Source: a bacterium
GTDB lineage: Bacteria > UBP14 > UBA6098 > B30-G16
Direction of reading: 5' to 3'
DNA length: 36,734 nt
NCBI GenBank assembly: GCA_021162205.1
Contig: JAGGZE010000044.1
Span: forward strand, 1 to 36,734
Shown here: positions 9,601 through 16,898 of the stretch, piece after piece
Layout: every line of letters begins with the position of its first letter
Numbering within the stretch: position 1 is the stretch's first letter
The notes under the pieces: generated by a model
Databases searched by the model: none
The model's input: only the letters and a program-made list of their open reading frames with translations
What the model was told of the DNA's origin: nothing
Made by a program: the position numbers and the translations under genes

Positions 9601-11259
9601 TATGGATGGCTTCGCTCGGTTTCGGATATTATTTCAGCGAGAGCATCCGCAACGATTATTCTCGATGAAACTCAACCAGATTTGCCATACAGTTTCTCGA
9701 TTTGGGATACGACAAGTAGCGAGACCTGGCCCACTACATTTAAGGCACATATGGGCTGGTCGAATGAATTGTATGTATATGGTTCTATCCCCGAGGCAGA
9801 CGATACACTTTCGGGTGTCGAATCGCTGCATTTTCTTGGACCTTTCGAGGATGACCTTTGGGCATCGAGACCGCATACCGCTGTCGATGGCGGAATTATG
9901 GTGACTTATCCTAATGATAGCGTCGAACTTATAATCGATGGCACCGATGGCAGTTTCGATATCACAGGTGGAGCGATGGATGGTGCTGGAAACTGGAACG
10001 ATGTAACAGTTAATGCCGGATACGATACTATTGCGCCGACTTTGGCTATGATTCCATTTACTCACGACGACCCGACTACATTGCCATCTATTATTCCGTT
10101 GTCTATTACCGATAATCATCTTTGGAAAGTATGTTTCAAAATAAACAGTCCCGATACGATTTTCTGTGCGGAATATCGTGAGGAATGGGGAACTTATCCC
10201 GATTTCGATGTCGATTTCCCGATTGCGGATTCACTTTCACCCGATACGCTTTATTTCATCGAAATTGTAGCGGTCGATTCCGCTGGAAATCCGAGTAATG
10301 TGATTACATGGGTTCCTGGAAAATTGGAATATTTTGTTGTGGACCCGCTGGATACTTTTGATAGCGAATTCACGGGGACCGATACTGTGATTACGATTGT
10401 CGATGCCGATATTGCACCCAATTTTATGCGGTTTGCCGAGGATTCATCCAATCTTATGGATATGGACTGGATACCGTTCGAGCGAACTCATACTTTCCCT
10501 TTGAGCAATGCTAGAAATGAAATGAAATATGTATATGCTCAGTTCAAATTGGATGAATATGAAACACCCGTGTTGGTCGATACGATTTTCTTGGATACAA
10601 TTCCACCGACAGTGGTTCGTGTCGATGCTTTCGATCCGGAAACTAACGACCCGAACTGGTCGAGTTCACAGGATGTAAAAATTGTGGCAACGAGTCCAGA
10701 CGATACTCCACCCGGTGTGGTTTATGCGTTTAAAATTTCCGAGTCTCCGAATTTCGATTATCACACTACGATTGTTCTGATGGATGAATATTTTTCTGGA
10801 ATATACACGGTCGCCGATGTTCCATATCAACCGACAACCGACGACCCACAGGAACTTTGGGATGTTTTAATGGCTGGTGCAAGAATGCTCTATGTTCAGG
10901 TGCTCGATAGAGCGGAGAATCCAACTCCGACTAAAACTACATCGATTGTCGTAGATTGGGATCCAGCCGAGGTTATCAATTTCCCGAACCCGTTCAATCC
11001 CGATGAGCGTGAGACATATATCAGAATTAAGGCGAAAAACACAGGTGTATCTGTGGATATAAATATTTACGATATGTTCGGAAATCCCGTGTGGAATACA
11101 AGTTATACATTGAAAGCGGATTCCCGTGAAGCCGATATCGCATGGGATGGCACAAATTCCAATGGCGATATAGTCGGCAATGGCGGATATATTTGTGTAG
11201 TCGATTTCGGTGATAGATTAATCAAGCGAAAAATTGCCGTATGGAAAGGCAGTGATTAG
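6685..11259 (+). CDS. giant Ig-repeat surface protein with FlgD-like C-terminal domain
   Basis: A 1524-residue exported protein (signal MKRLGIITIMAFWVILVFAQ) with AAAAGGAG before the ATG. It is built from repeated bacterial Ig-like domains. Hinge motifs of the type x-[IL]-D-T-x-x-P recur at about residues 251, 353, 470, 681, 791, 991, 1111 and 1301, and D-x-AGN-x-S turns recur within the units. The C-terminal 92 residues are a FlgD-like Ig domain (FPNPFNP near 1432, INIYDMFGNPVW, AWDGTNSNG, GGYICVV), the type often used as a sorting or attachment signal in FCB lineages. It may be an adhesin or a structural filament of the envelope. It lies directly downstream of another large surface protein and upstream of the PorV-like gene, so a substrate relationship is plausible but inferred. 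Confidence 0.8.
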   Translation: MKRLGIITIMAFWVILVFAQGAPTLEPLNEFTGGHTCQLNWTLPGGTEPYVYHIQVFRVDSGETEFPDSLDDMYSDSIFSIFPIPLTSVPENSFTVGLDSTSTLADDPLVDGARYCYRIRYKYEPTPGDYLFSDWSNVVCSTQDNSPPVVGVDSLWIWTNTPTVAVNCSLYDDISNRIVGAKLYVRTDSISPWEFYSERDVSGTDTVDIDFTFAPDSDGYYEFYIVGIDGFGNETSLFDGMTPVPCHTWTRFDTQQPEASVEPDDFDEYYTTRSIEMPFIASDTYSGVKEVQIYYRRDSGSATLYDTRIFEGEIDISELDTFNVANDGDYEIYLMAVDSADNIELSTITEVQFYIDTNSPEFAATDAVDTTTISHRYDVPAESGYSNDTTIFVTPTDAVDLPPDGDVYVSTIESVYVAESEAFGVNLQVFPYFDGAHYEYSMTDGDSARNIYVKLEDVAGNFSIVNSQSIYLDTDAPTIRSIEIYDIDASISTDTTDNVQVKVHIDPDPDSSPFYKVFLTQDSTELNNIPADGWRDIADTLLFTFDGLVESGWVYTYAVLKDSAGNVSNAVYDSIYYNASPLKYIHLISLRDFDGPDTTGTYTDTIAIEVTLTYGRDIDSISIWDDGAGPSFYAVITPTGAETTVTIDHEFSSGDGVRWIYIQGKSIVDAIPTDEESLSIILDTRKPILPSIVVGDASTGFDLTDTSEISDSAYTNNPLVDVDFNSSYDPTSPIGSGIYHLKLISSGSEVDTEYTSTITFALPDTDAVRFVNGYVQDSAGNWSDPFIHQITLDRYRPTIISVVLQDSAAGDEDYTSGLKVRVVTVADDGSMGNPAYIAFFEDPDLWAQNLYDLWQPYNSELYYTFDNPDTGTKILYIAVKDRAGNISLMTSDDIFYRTSIVCNFALYNVIRGTSHTVYTNSPTVGVQFSPLGTPPAYYFLNEDSTADFDWITYPSTGMTTFTISADEGQKVVYGWLRSVSDIISARASATIILDETQPDLPYSFSIWDTTSSETWPTTFKAHMGWSNELYVYGSIPEADDTLSGVESLHFLGPFEDDLWASRPHTAVDGGIMVTYPNDSVELIIDGTDGSFDITGGAMDGAGNWNDVTVNAGYDTIAPTLAMIPFTHDDPTTLPSIIPLSITDNHLWKVCFKINSPDTIFCAEYREEWGTYPDFDVDFPIADSLSPDTLYFIEIVAVDSAGNPSNVITWVPGKLEYFVVDPLDTFDSEFTGTDTVITIVDADIAPNFMRFAEDSSNLMDMDWIPFERTHTFPLSNARNEMKYVYAQFKLDEYETPVLVDTIFLDTIPPTVVRVDAFDPETNDPNWSSSQDVKIVATSPDDTPPGVVYAFKISESPNFDYHTTIVLMDEYFSGIYTVADVPYQPTTDDPQELWDVLMAGARMLYVQVLDRAENPTPTKTTSIVVDWDPAEVINFPNPFNPDERETYIRIKAKNTGVSVDINIYDMFGNPVWNTSYTLKADSREADIAWDGTNSNGDIVGNGGYICVVDFGDRLIKRKIAVWKGSD

Positions 11260-11343
11260 TTATTAGTATCGAGTGTTAAGTGTTGAGTTATAAAAATCGA
11301 GCAGCAGAATATTCGTGTGTTTTTGGGTATGCGAAGTGTTAAT

Positions 11344-11375
11344 TTTGCATTTTGACTTGATAATTGATAGTTTTG
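11344..11375 (+). promoter_or_regulatory. possible Bacteroidota-type promoter before the envelope operon
   Basis: TTTG (11344-11347), 20 bases, then TAGTTTTG (11368-11375) fits the TTTG-N19/20-TANNTTTG pattern known from Bacteroidota. It would leave a leader of about 25 bases before the ATG at 11408, enough for the AAAGGGGG ribosome site at 11392-11399. A TTGACT at 11352 is an alternative -35. The DNA is very AT-rich, so a chance match is quite possible. Confidence 0.3.
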
Positions 11376-11407
11376 AATTGAATATCAAATAAAAGGGGGC
11401 ATCACCT

Positions 11408-13201
11408 ATGAGGTGGATTCGAGTATTAACTACGATAGTAATTTTAGTGGGATTTTCAGCGTTATTCGCACAATTCGGACAGGCGGGAGATTTTCTTCGG
11501 TTCGGCTCTAATGCACGCTCACTCGGTATGGGTGGAGCATATACTATGCTGGTCAGAAATGCCGATGCACTTTTGTATAATCCCGCAGGATTAGCGAATA
11601 CCGAACGATGGGAACTTTCGTTGACTCACGCTCAACTGTTTATGGATTCTCGATATGAATTTCTTTCATTTGCCTATCCAATCGATTTGCGAAGTGCTGC
11701 TGGAATCGCTATCGCCGATATCGGTGTTTCAAATTTCGATGGCAGAGACCAGTTTGGAACATCCACAAACACTTTTGCTATGCACAATCTCGGTGTTATT
11801 GCAGGTTATGGAAGATGGATAATGCAGAGGAAATTTCGAGTCGGCGGTTCTGCAAAATTTATAATGACATCGATGGACGATAATTCCGCTATGGGTTTCG
11901 GTGGTGTCGATATCGGTGTTATAACAAAGGATGTATTCAGAAAATTCAGATTCGGTCTCGCAGTTCAAAATCTTGCCGCACTCGATGTCGCCGGCGATAA
12001 ACTTCCGATGACTATTCGCGGCAGTGTCGGTTTTCGCGCGTTGCGGAATCTTTATCTGCTCGCCGATGTCGATATGGTCGGCAGCGCATTTAAGCCCAAA
12101 GTCGGTGCGGAATATAAATTGAATAGATATGTAACACTTCGCGCTGGATACAATATGACCGAAATCACCGCAGGTCTCGGATTGGCGATGGAGAGATTGA
12201 TAAGTTCACTTCGAGGAATGGGACATCCGCTGTTAGATTACAGTGCTGGTATGATGAATCCGCTTGGCAACGATTTCGCTCGTGTTTCATTGACTTTGCG
12301 TGGAGAGGAGAAAACTCCTCCGCCACCACCACCGAAAGTCTCTATCTGCGACCATCTCAGTGAATATGAAGGTTCGTTAGAAAAGGATGGACTCATCGGC
12401 GCGAGAGCTAATGTGCTTTTCGGATATTGCAATTTCATATATGAGAGTGTCGATGCGGATTTGAAAACCGAGCCGAATCTAAAATCCGCTTACGATTATT
12501 TCCACGAAGCTTATGCCGGAAAATTCGGAAGCAATTGGACACAATCTATTATGACTCTCGAGGGCGCAAGCGAGGTATTTAACCAGCGTATTCATTATAT
12601 GTTCGCAGAATCGAAGATGAACAAAGAGCCGATTTCCGAGGAGACTAAGAAACTCGTTCAGGATTTGATTTTCGTCGGCGGTGATAGCACGCGATACGAC
12701 CCCAGACTTCAATACGATTTGGCTTATACTTATGAGATGCTCGGATACCTCGATAGTGCGAAAGGATTATATGGCAAGCTTGCAAATAGAGATGAACTCA
12801 AAGACCCGGTTCATCCGCTTTCGATGTTCAGACTCGCTTATCTTTTACGGGAATCCGACCCCGATAGTGCGATAGCATTATTGGATAAATTAACGAGGAT
12901 TTTCCCATGGGGTTTTTACGATGAACAGGGTGAGCGGATTTCCTATCCTATGTTCCCGAAATATAAGGATAATATGCTTGCCGATGATGCACTACTTCTG
13001 ATGGGTGATATTTATGCCAACAAGGGTGGGCCGGAAAATAATCGGAAGGCATTGATGGCATATTTGGATGTATTATATTTCTATTCCGATGCGGAAAATA
13101 GTGTTTTGAGAAATGCAGCAGAAAGAGCCGCAAATGCTTATGAAACACTTGGAATGACAGATGAAGCTCAACTTATGCGTCAACGCGGTGGGAATCTTTA
13201 A
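11408..13201 (+). CDS. PorV/PorQ-like outer-membrane barrel fused to a TPR domain
   Basis: A 597-residue protein. A signal peptide (about 1-22) is followed by the PorV-family opening GDFLRFGSNARSLGMGGAY and YNPAGLAN, then beta-barrel strands to about residue 300. A hinge of six prolines near 304-310 joins it to an alpha-helical C-terminal half (about 313-597) with TPR-like pairs such as YDLAYTYEMLGYLDSAKGLY and a final AANAYETLGMTDEAQLM. PorV proteins are outer-membrane shuttles of the type 9 secretion system or related exporters. Most family members are about 300-400 residues, so the TPR half is an addition, likely in the periplasm to hold a partner. It is first in the block that leads to the ExbB/ExbD genes: the stop at 13199-13201 is 14 bases from the next likely start. 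Confidence 0.75.
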   Translation: MRWIRVLTTIVILVGFSALFAQFGQAGDFLRFGSNARSLGMGGAYTMLVRNADALLYNPAGLANTERWELSLTHAQLFMDSRYEFLSFAYPIDLRSAAGIAIADIGVSNFDGRDQFGTSTNTFAMHNLGVIAGYGRWIMQRKFRVGGSAKFIMTSMDDNSAMGFGGVDIGVITKDVFRKFRFGLAVQNLAALDVAGDKLPMTIRGSVGFRALRNLYLLADVDMVGSAFKPKVGAEYKLNRYVTLRAGYNMTEITAGLGLAMERLISSLRGMGHPLLDYSAGMMNPLGNDFARVSLTLRGEEKTPPPPPPKVSICDHLSEYEGSLEKDGLIGARANVLFGYCNFIYESVDADLKTEPNLKSAYDYFHEAYAGKFGSNWTQSIMTLEGASEVFNQRIHYMFAESKMNKEPISEETKKLVQDLIFVGGDSTRYDPRLQYDLAYTYEMLGYLDSAKGLYGKLANRDELKDPVHPLSMFRLAYLLRESDPDSAIALLDKLTRIFPWGFYDEQGERISYPMFPKYKDNMLADDALLLMGDIYANKGGPENNRKALMAYLDVLYFYSDAENSVLRNAAERAANAYETLGMTDEAQLMRQRGGNL

Positions 13202-13215
13202 CTTTGGAGTTTATT

Positions 13216-13755
13216 GTGCATAAACTCATTTTAATGGTATGTATCTTGTTCTTTGTAATATTTGTTCGTGGCATTGAAAATGAAGATTCATTGTGGATTC
13301 ATATCGAGAATGTTAAACCCGATATCAATAAAGCTGATAAGGTGGAATTTTTGATTCAATGGTCGATATACGATAGTCCATTCGAGGATAGCGCTTATGG
13401 CGATTGGTATCTTGTCGAAAATGAGAATCATATGTTTTTGATTCAATGTTCTGCCGACAGCGAATTTGAAAAATTAATTTATTCCGATAGCACCGATGCA
13501 AATAATATCGTATTCGATGGACTCGATATCGATAGAGAATATTTTTTAAGAGTGAAAATACTAAATTCGAAAAATCCGATGAAATCTGATGTAGCATCGG
13601 GCGGATATTTTACGAGGTATGCACGGGCAAGGCAGACAAGAAGAGATGCGGAAACTGATAAATTTTATATCGTAGTTGGGATTTCTACTATTTTAATAAT
13701 TTTAGGATTTGGGATAATGATATTTTATTTGATTAGACAAAAGTCGAAAACCTAA
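13216..13755 (+). CDS. membrane-anchored periplasmic FN3-like protein
   Basis: About 179 residues. I prefer the GTG at 13216 because GGAG (13206-13209) sits six bases before it. A TTG at 13204 would add four residues but has no ribosome site. The layout is: signal or N-terminal anchor (about 1-17), one FN3-like beta domain, a basic stretch (RYARARQTRRD) and a C-terminal transmembrane helix near residues 149-172. The topology suggests a periplasmic domain held in the inner membrane. The domain resembles the N-terminal domain of the adjacent ExbB-like protein: DSLW versus DSVW, then I/A-W, D/E-W, a DSxF turn and a final R-V motif. The two genes probably arose by domain sharing or duplication and may pair. 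No named family recognised. Confidence 0.65.
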   Translation: MHKLILMVCILFFVIFVRGIENEDSLWIHIENVKPDINKADKVEFLIQWSIYDSPFEDSAYGDWYLVENENHMFLIQCSADSEFEKLIYSDSTDANNIVFDGLDIDREYFLRVKILNSKNPMKSDVASGGYFTRYARARQTRRDAETDKFYIVVGISTILIILGFGIMIFYLIRQKSKT

Positions 13756-13769
13756 ACAAAGGAGGAACG

Positions 13770-15110
13770 ATGCGCAGGGGTTGGTACATGCTGGTATTTC
13801 TGATGATTTTTTTGGTGCCGATGTGTATTAGAGCAGAGGCAACGAAAATCGCGGATATGGATTCTGTATGGGTAAATATTGTATCTGCTGATGAAGCTAA
13901 GGATGAACAGGGTAATTTGCAGGTAACAATCGCTTGGAAAGTATTTACACGAAAATACAACAAGCGCAAGGGAAGTTATTCTGAGTGGCAGGAGATAAAA
14001 GCACCCGAGGGATTCACATTTGGTTCTGAAGTAACTACTGATTCAGCATTTTCTAATGTTATCGAATCACATGAACTTCAAGAAATGAACTATACTTTCC
14101 ATAATCTTAATTTTGCTCAGCAATATTGGTGGAGAGTTAGATTGATTTCGCCTGAATGTCAATCTAAATGGGATTTCGCCGAAGGAATACAATATAAACA
14201 CGAGGTTCAAATTACGAAAAAAAGAGGATTAATCTCAGGTTATTTCCACTTTGTCAAAAGTGGCGGTCTTGTTTTTATGATTCCAATGCATATCTTGCTT
14301 TTATTTGGAATTATCACATGGATTTTAATTTGGCGAAGATTGTGGTTTGCAAATATTTTCCCACCGAATAAGCCATCGTTTGGGTATCGTATTCTTCCTG
14401 TGGACCGCACCGGTAAAACCGAGATTCACAGTGATAAAGGGAATATTTTCTTGAGAGAGGTTGCTAAATATTGGTCGAAGGCTATGGAAGCTATGTCGGT
14501 CGGTCCCGAACATTTTGATAACCCCGATGAATATATTAAAGCAGATAGGCAAACGCAGGAAGAAATAGAGAAGAAACTCTGGCTCGAAATGGGATTGCCA
14601 AATGTGGAAAAAGCGATAGAAATTTGCCGAAATGGTGTTCCAGGAGTCAAACTTCCCAAAAAACCACTCGAATATTCTACTGTTAGAGTTTTACTAGCAG
14701 CACTTGAAAATCATAGGTCTAATAGAAACAATTTCTGGGCATCACAAGAAATGGACAGAGCAGCAGAAAATACAGTGCTTAAAGAAATCGATGGTCTTAA
14801 AGGCTGGGAAACAACAGGACTTTGGGCAGTCGGTTCTATCGAGCCGATGATGGGGCTATTTGGAACTGTTGTTGGTATTCGAGGTTCATTCGGTAAAATT
14901 CAGGAAACTATCGCTATGAATCCTAATGCCAAAATCGCACAAATTGTCCCAGCACTCGCAGGTGGTATCTATGTTGCACTTATTACAACAATCGTCGGTT
15001 TGACATTCGGTATCCCAATGATGCTTACGCATTATTATTATCGTGGCAAGGTCGATTGGATTTTTGGGAAATGGGAAGAAATTATGACAGATATATTAAA
15101 TGAAGCATAA
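13770..15110 (+). CDS. MotA/TolQ/ExbB-type channel protein with periplasmic FN3 domain
   Basis: A 446-residue protein preceded by AAAGGAGGA. Residues 1-22 are a signal-like segment and about 24-150 a periplasmic FN3-like domain. TM1 is about 166-189 (GGLVFMIPMHILLL...), followed by a cytoplasmic region rich in charged helices (about 190-345). The conserved pair TM2 (about 349-371, IEPMMGLFGTVVGI with T366) and TM3 (about 397-421, ALITTIVGLTFGIPMML with T406/T407) follows. The TM2-TM3 signature and threonines are those of the proton-conducting ExbB/TolQ/MotA family, which works with ExbD/TolR to turn proton flow into force. Ordinary family members are about 200-250 residues; the added N-terminal domain nearly doubles this one. 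Two ExbD genes follow at 15 and 12 bases. The partner and load are unknown. Confidence 0.88.
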   Translation: MRRGWYMLVFLMIFLVPMCIRAEATKIADMDSVWVNIVSADEAKDEQGNLQVTIAWKVFTRKYNKRKGSYSEWQEIKAPEGFTFGSEVTTDSAFSNVIESHELQEMNYTFHNLNFAQQYWWRVRLISPECQSKWDFAEGIQYKHEVQITKKRGLISGYFHFVKSGGLVFMIPMHILLLFGIITWILIWRRLWFANIFPPNKPSFGYRILPVDRTGKTEIHSDKGNIFLREVAKYWSKAMEAMSVGPEHFDNPDEYIKADRQTQEEIEKKLWLEMGLPNVEKAIEICRNGVPGVKLPKKPLEYSTVRVLLAALENHRSNRNNFWASQEMDRAAENTVLKEIDGLKGWETTGLWAVGSIEPMMGLFGTVVGIRGSFGKIQETIAMNPNAKIAQIVPALAGGIYVALITTIVGLTFGIPMMLTHYYYRGKVDWIFGKWEEIMTDILNEA

Positions 15111-15125
15111 AGGAGGTGAACCTCG

Positions 15126-15662
15126 ATGAAACATAGAGCAGAGGAACTTCCAAAGGCCGCATGGACATCGTTGATAGATATTATCTTTCAACTATTGATA
15201 TTTTTTATGGTTACTATGGCAGTTGGAACGATGCAACAACAAGCGAATGCTGCGGTTGCAGGCGCAGAAAAGAAAAATTTACCCAAACTTCCTCCTGTAG
15301 AGAAACTGGCAACTCCTCAAGAATTTAGTTCGGGATTTCTTCTGCACATCAATAAAATCAATGAGAAACCATTTAATGGCGAACTTGGAGCTTATATACT
15401 CGATTCTGATGTCGCAACTGTGGATGATGCTAAGAAGGATTCTACAGGAAAGCACGGTCCATATACTCTGAAAAAGGCGAAAGGTATTCTTGAAAAGAGA
15501 ATCGAGAATATATTTTTTACAACTGGTGAACCTCCACGACTTGAAATTCGTGCTCATAAAGACACACCTTTCGGTTATATTCTCGGTATTATGGAGTTTT
15601 GCGACCAAGATTCGATAGAAGTTGTAGGTTTCAGGTTCGCGAATGTTGTTAAACAATCATAA
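15126..15662 (+). CDS. ExbD/TolR-type protein 1
   Basis: A 178-residue protein with an excellent ribosome site (AAAGGAGGTGA). The short cytoplasmic N-terminus leads into one transmembrane helix carrying SLIDIIFQLLIFFMVT, with the conserved membrane aspartate at D18 that carries the proton in ExbD/TolR. The periplasmic part (about 35-178) is longer than in typical ExbD (about 140 residues in total) and ends with the family-like strand and helix pattern RLEIRAHKDTPFGYILGIM. It pairs with the ExbB-like protein just upstream and with a second ExbD-like protein downstream. Duplicate ExbD genes with one ExbB occur in force-generating systems such as the Myxococcus Agl motor. Confidence 0.87.
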   Translation: MKHRAEELPKAAWTSLIDIIFQLLIFFMVTMAVGTMQQQANAAVAGAEKKNLPKLPPVEKLATPQEFSSGFLLHINKINEKPFNGELGAYILDSDVATVDDAKKDSTGKHGPYTLKKAKGILEKRIENIFFTTGEPPRLEIRAHKDTPFGYILGIMEFCDQDSIEVVGFRFANVVKQS

Positions 15663-15674
15663 GGGAGGTAAAAT

Positions 15675-16247
15675 ATGAGATTACGAGCAGAACCCCTCCC
15701 TGAAACAGAATTAACATCGATGGTGGACATAATATTCCAGTTGATGATATTTTTTCTCGTTACTATGTCCGTTATGCCATCGGTTAAATCTGCACCTCAG
15801 GTCGAGGGAATGATGAACTTGCCAACACCCAAAAAAGGTGATTCGGAAGCATCTGTTCTTGTTCAGTTCCATAGAACACCCGCGGGCGGTATCGACTATT
15901 ATGTTTTTCAGGGAAACGATAAGTCCGCTGAATTTTATCAGTGGTTCAAGGACAAGCGAAGTGTGATTAAATCTTCTGGTGCATATCCTGCATTTAGAAA
16001 TATTTCTTCCAATAAATATCAGCTTGTTTATAATGAAAAGACCTTGAAAGGTTTTTTGATGGAGATTCGAGATAATGACCCAGCAGTAATATTGCGGGCT
16101 CCAAGTAATCTTCCTTATGGTGATGTTGTCAAAGTAACGGGATTTATGCATACTTTAGGAATAAGCAAAATTGCTTGGGTTAAAGGAACACTGGCGAATT
16201 TGAATATCGAAATTAAAAAGGGCAGAGCAAGGAGGCGGGGAGCATGA
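15675..16247 (+). CDS. ExbD/TolR-type protein 2
   Basis: A 190-residue paralogue of the protein just upstream: MRLRAEPLPE versus MKHRAEELPK at the start, SMVDIIFQLMIFFLVT in the single transmembrane helix and the same critical aspartate (D18). The periplasmic domain ends with PAVILRAPSNLPYGDVV and a strand-helix pattern typical of ExbD. The tail is very basic (KKGRARRRGA). GGGAGG lies before the ATG. The stop overlaps the start of the TonB-like lipoprotein as ATGA (16244-16247), so translation is coupled. The two periplasmic domains differ enough to suggest a heteromeric pair rather than a spare copy. Confidence 0.87.
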   Translation: MRLRAEPLPETELTSMVDIIFQLMIFFLVTMSVMPSVKSAPQVEGMMNLPTPKKGDSEASVLVQFHRTPAGGIDYYVFQGNDKSAEFYQWFKDKRSVIKSSGAYPAFRNISSNKYQLVYNEKTLKGFLMEIRDNDPAVILRAPSNLPYGDVVKVTGFMHTLGISKIAWVKGTLANLNIEIKKGRARRRGA

Positions 16248-16792
16248 GATATAAAAAACTAATATTCGCATTTCTCTTGCTCGCTGGGATAATTTCTATT
16301 ATCGGATGTGGCGATAAAAGTGGTGAATCGTATATTAACTTACCGGAAGGTCCCAAAATACTTTTCAGAGGTGGAATCGGTAAAATTACTATTCGATATG
16401 TGCCTCCACCGGATCCGATATTTAGAATTTCAAATGCAATGGAATATGTCGAATTTCCTTACATTAAGGATAATTATGGTATTCCTGATAAACCGCTGAT
16501 TATCGATTATACGGTTGAAAATTCTGTTATTGCTCCGGTCGTTATTCAAAGAACGAGTATCCCGCAGTTTAATGATTATATTTTAAGAATTCTTCAGAGC
16601 TGGACTTATACCCGTTTTGGCAAAGGACCGATGCGAATTTCCGTGGATGTCGCAAAAAAGAGAATTTCCGTGGATGTATCGAATATTCGTCTTGCAGAAC
16701 AAGAACCTGGACGACCTATGCCAAAGATGGGAAATATGAGAGAATTGGTAAAGCAAATGGGCTTTACTGTTGTTACTGGGAATTTGTATTAG
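16244..16792 (+). CDS. lipoprotein with TonB/TolA-like C-terminal domain
   Basis: A 182-residue predicted lipoprotein: signal with IIGC, cysteine C22, followed by Gly-Asp. There is a short proline stretch (VPPPDP, about 44-49). Residues about 65-145 follow the TonB C-terminal pattern: a FPYIKDNYGI helix entry, DYTVENSVIAPVVIQ strands, then FNDYILRILQSWTY in the place of the usual D-x-A-x-x-A-x-x-x-W-x-F helix. TonB and TolA carry ExbB/ExbD force to outer-membrane partners but are normally held by a transmembrane helix. Here the anchor would be a lipid. Gly after the cysteine gives no inner-membrane retention signal by the enterobacterial rule, so outer-membrane location is possible. The gene overlaps exbD-like gene 2 by four bases. 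The domain call rests on pattern, not a search. Confidence 0.6.
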   Translation: MRYKKLIFAFLLLAGIISIIGCGDKSGESYINLPEGPKILFRGGIGKITIRYVPPPDPIFRISNAMEYVEFPYIKDNYGIPDKPLIIDYTVENSVIAPVVIQRTSIPQFNDYILRILQSWTYTRFGKGPMRISVDVAKKRISVDVSNIRLAEQEPGRPMPKMGNMRELVKQMGFTVVTGNLY

Positions 16793-16804
16793 TTTTTGTT
16801 TTAT

Positions 16805-16839
16805 GGGGAGTCGCTTTCATTTGAAATTTGCGGCTCCCC
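16805..16839 (+). terminator. stem-loop between TonB-like and TPR-PEGA-NHL genes
   Basis: GGGGAGTCGC (16805-16814) pairs with GCGGCTCCCC (16830-16839) with one G-U pair. The loop contains a smaller inverted repeat TTTCA/TGAAA. There is no T-run behind it, only CCTGAAAATTTG, so it is not a classic intrinsic terminator. It may be an mRNA processing or stabilising structure that lets the ExbB-ExbD part be expressed at a different level from the genes after it. Confidence 0.4.
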
Positions 16840-16898
16840 CCTGAAAATTTGTTTAAATTTGGAAATAATGTAAATTAACATAATTTTGGAGGATTAGA

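Noticed and set aside
13770-16792. Identification as a plain Tol-Pal or GldL/GldM system
   Set aside because: No Pal/OmpA-like domain, no TolB signature and no GldM-like large periplasmic protein are present; the FN3 domain and two ExbD genes differ.
16858-16888. Bacteroidota-type promoter TTTG-N19-TAATTTTG before the TPR-PEGA-NHL gene
   Set aside because: The match is good, but transcription would begin within a few bases of the ATG at 16899 and cut off the GGAGG ribosome site.
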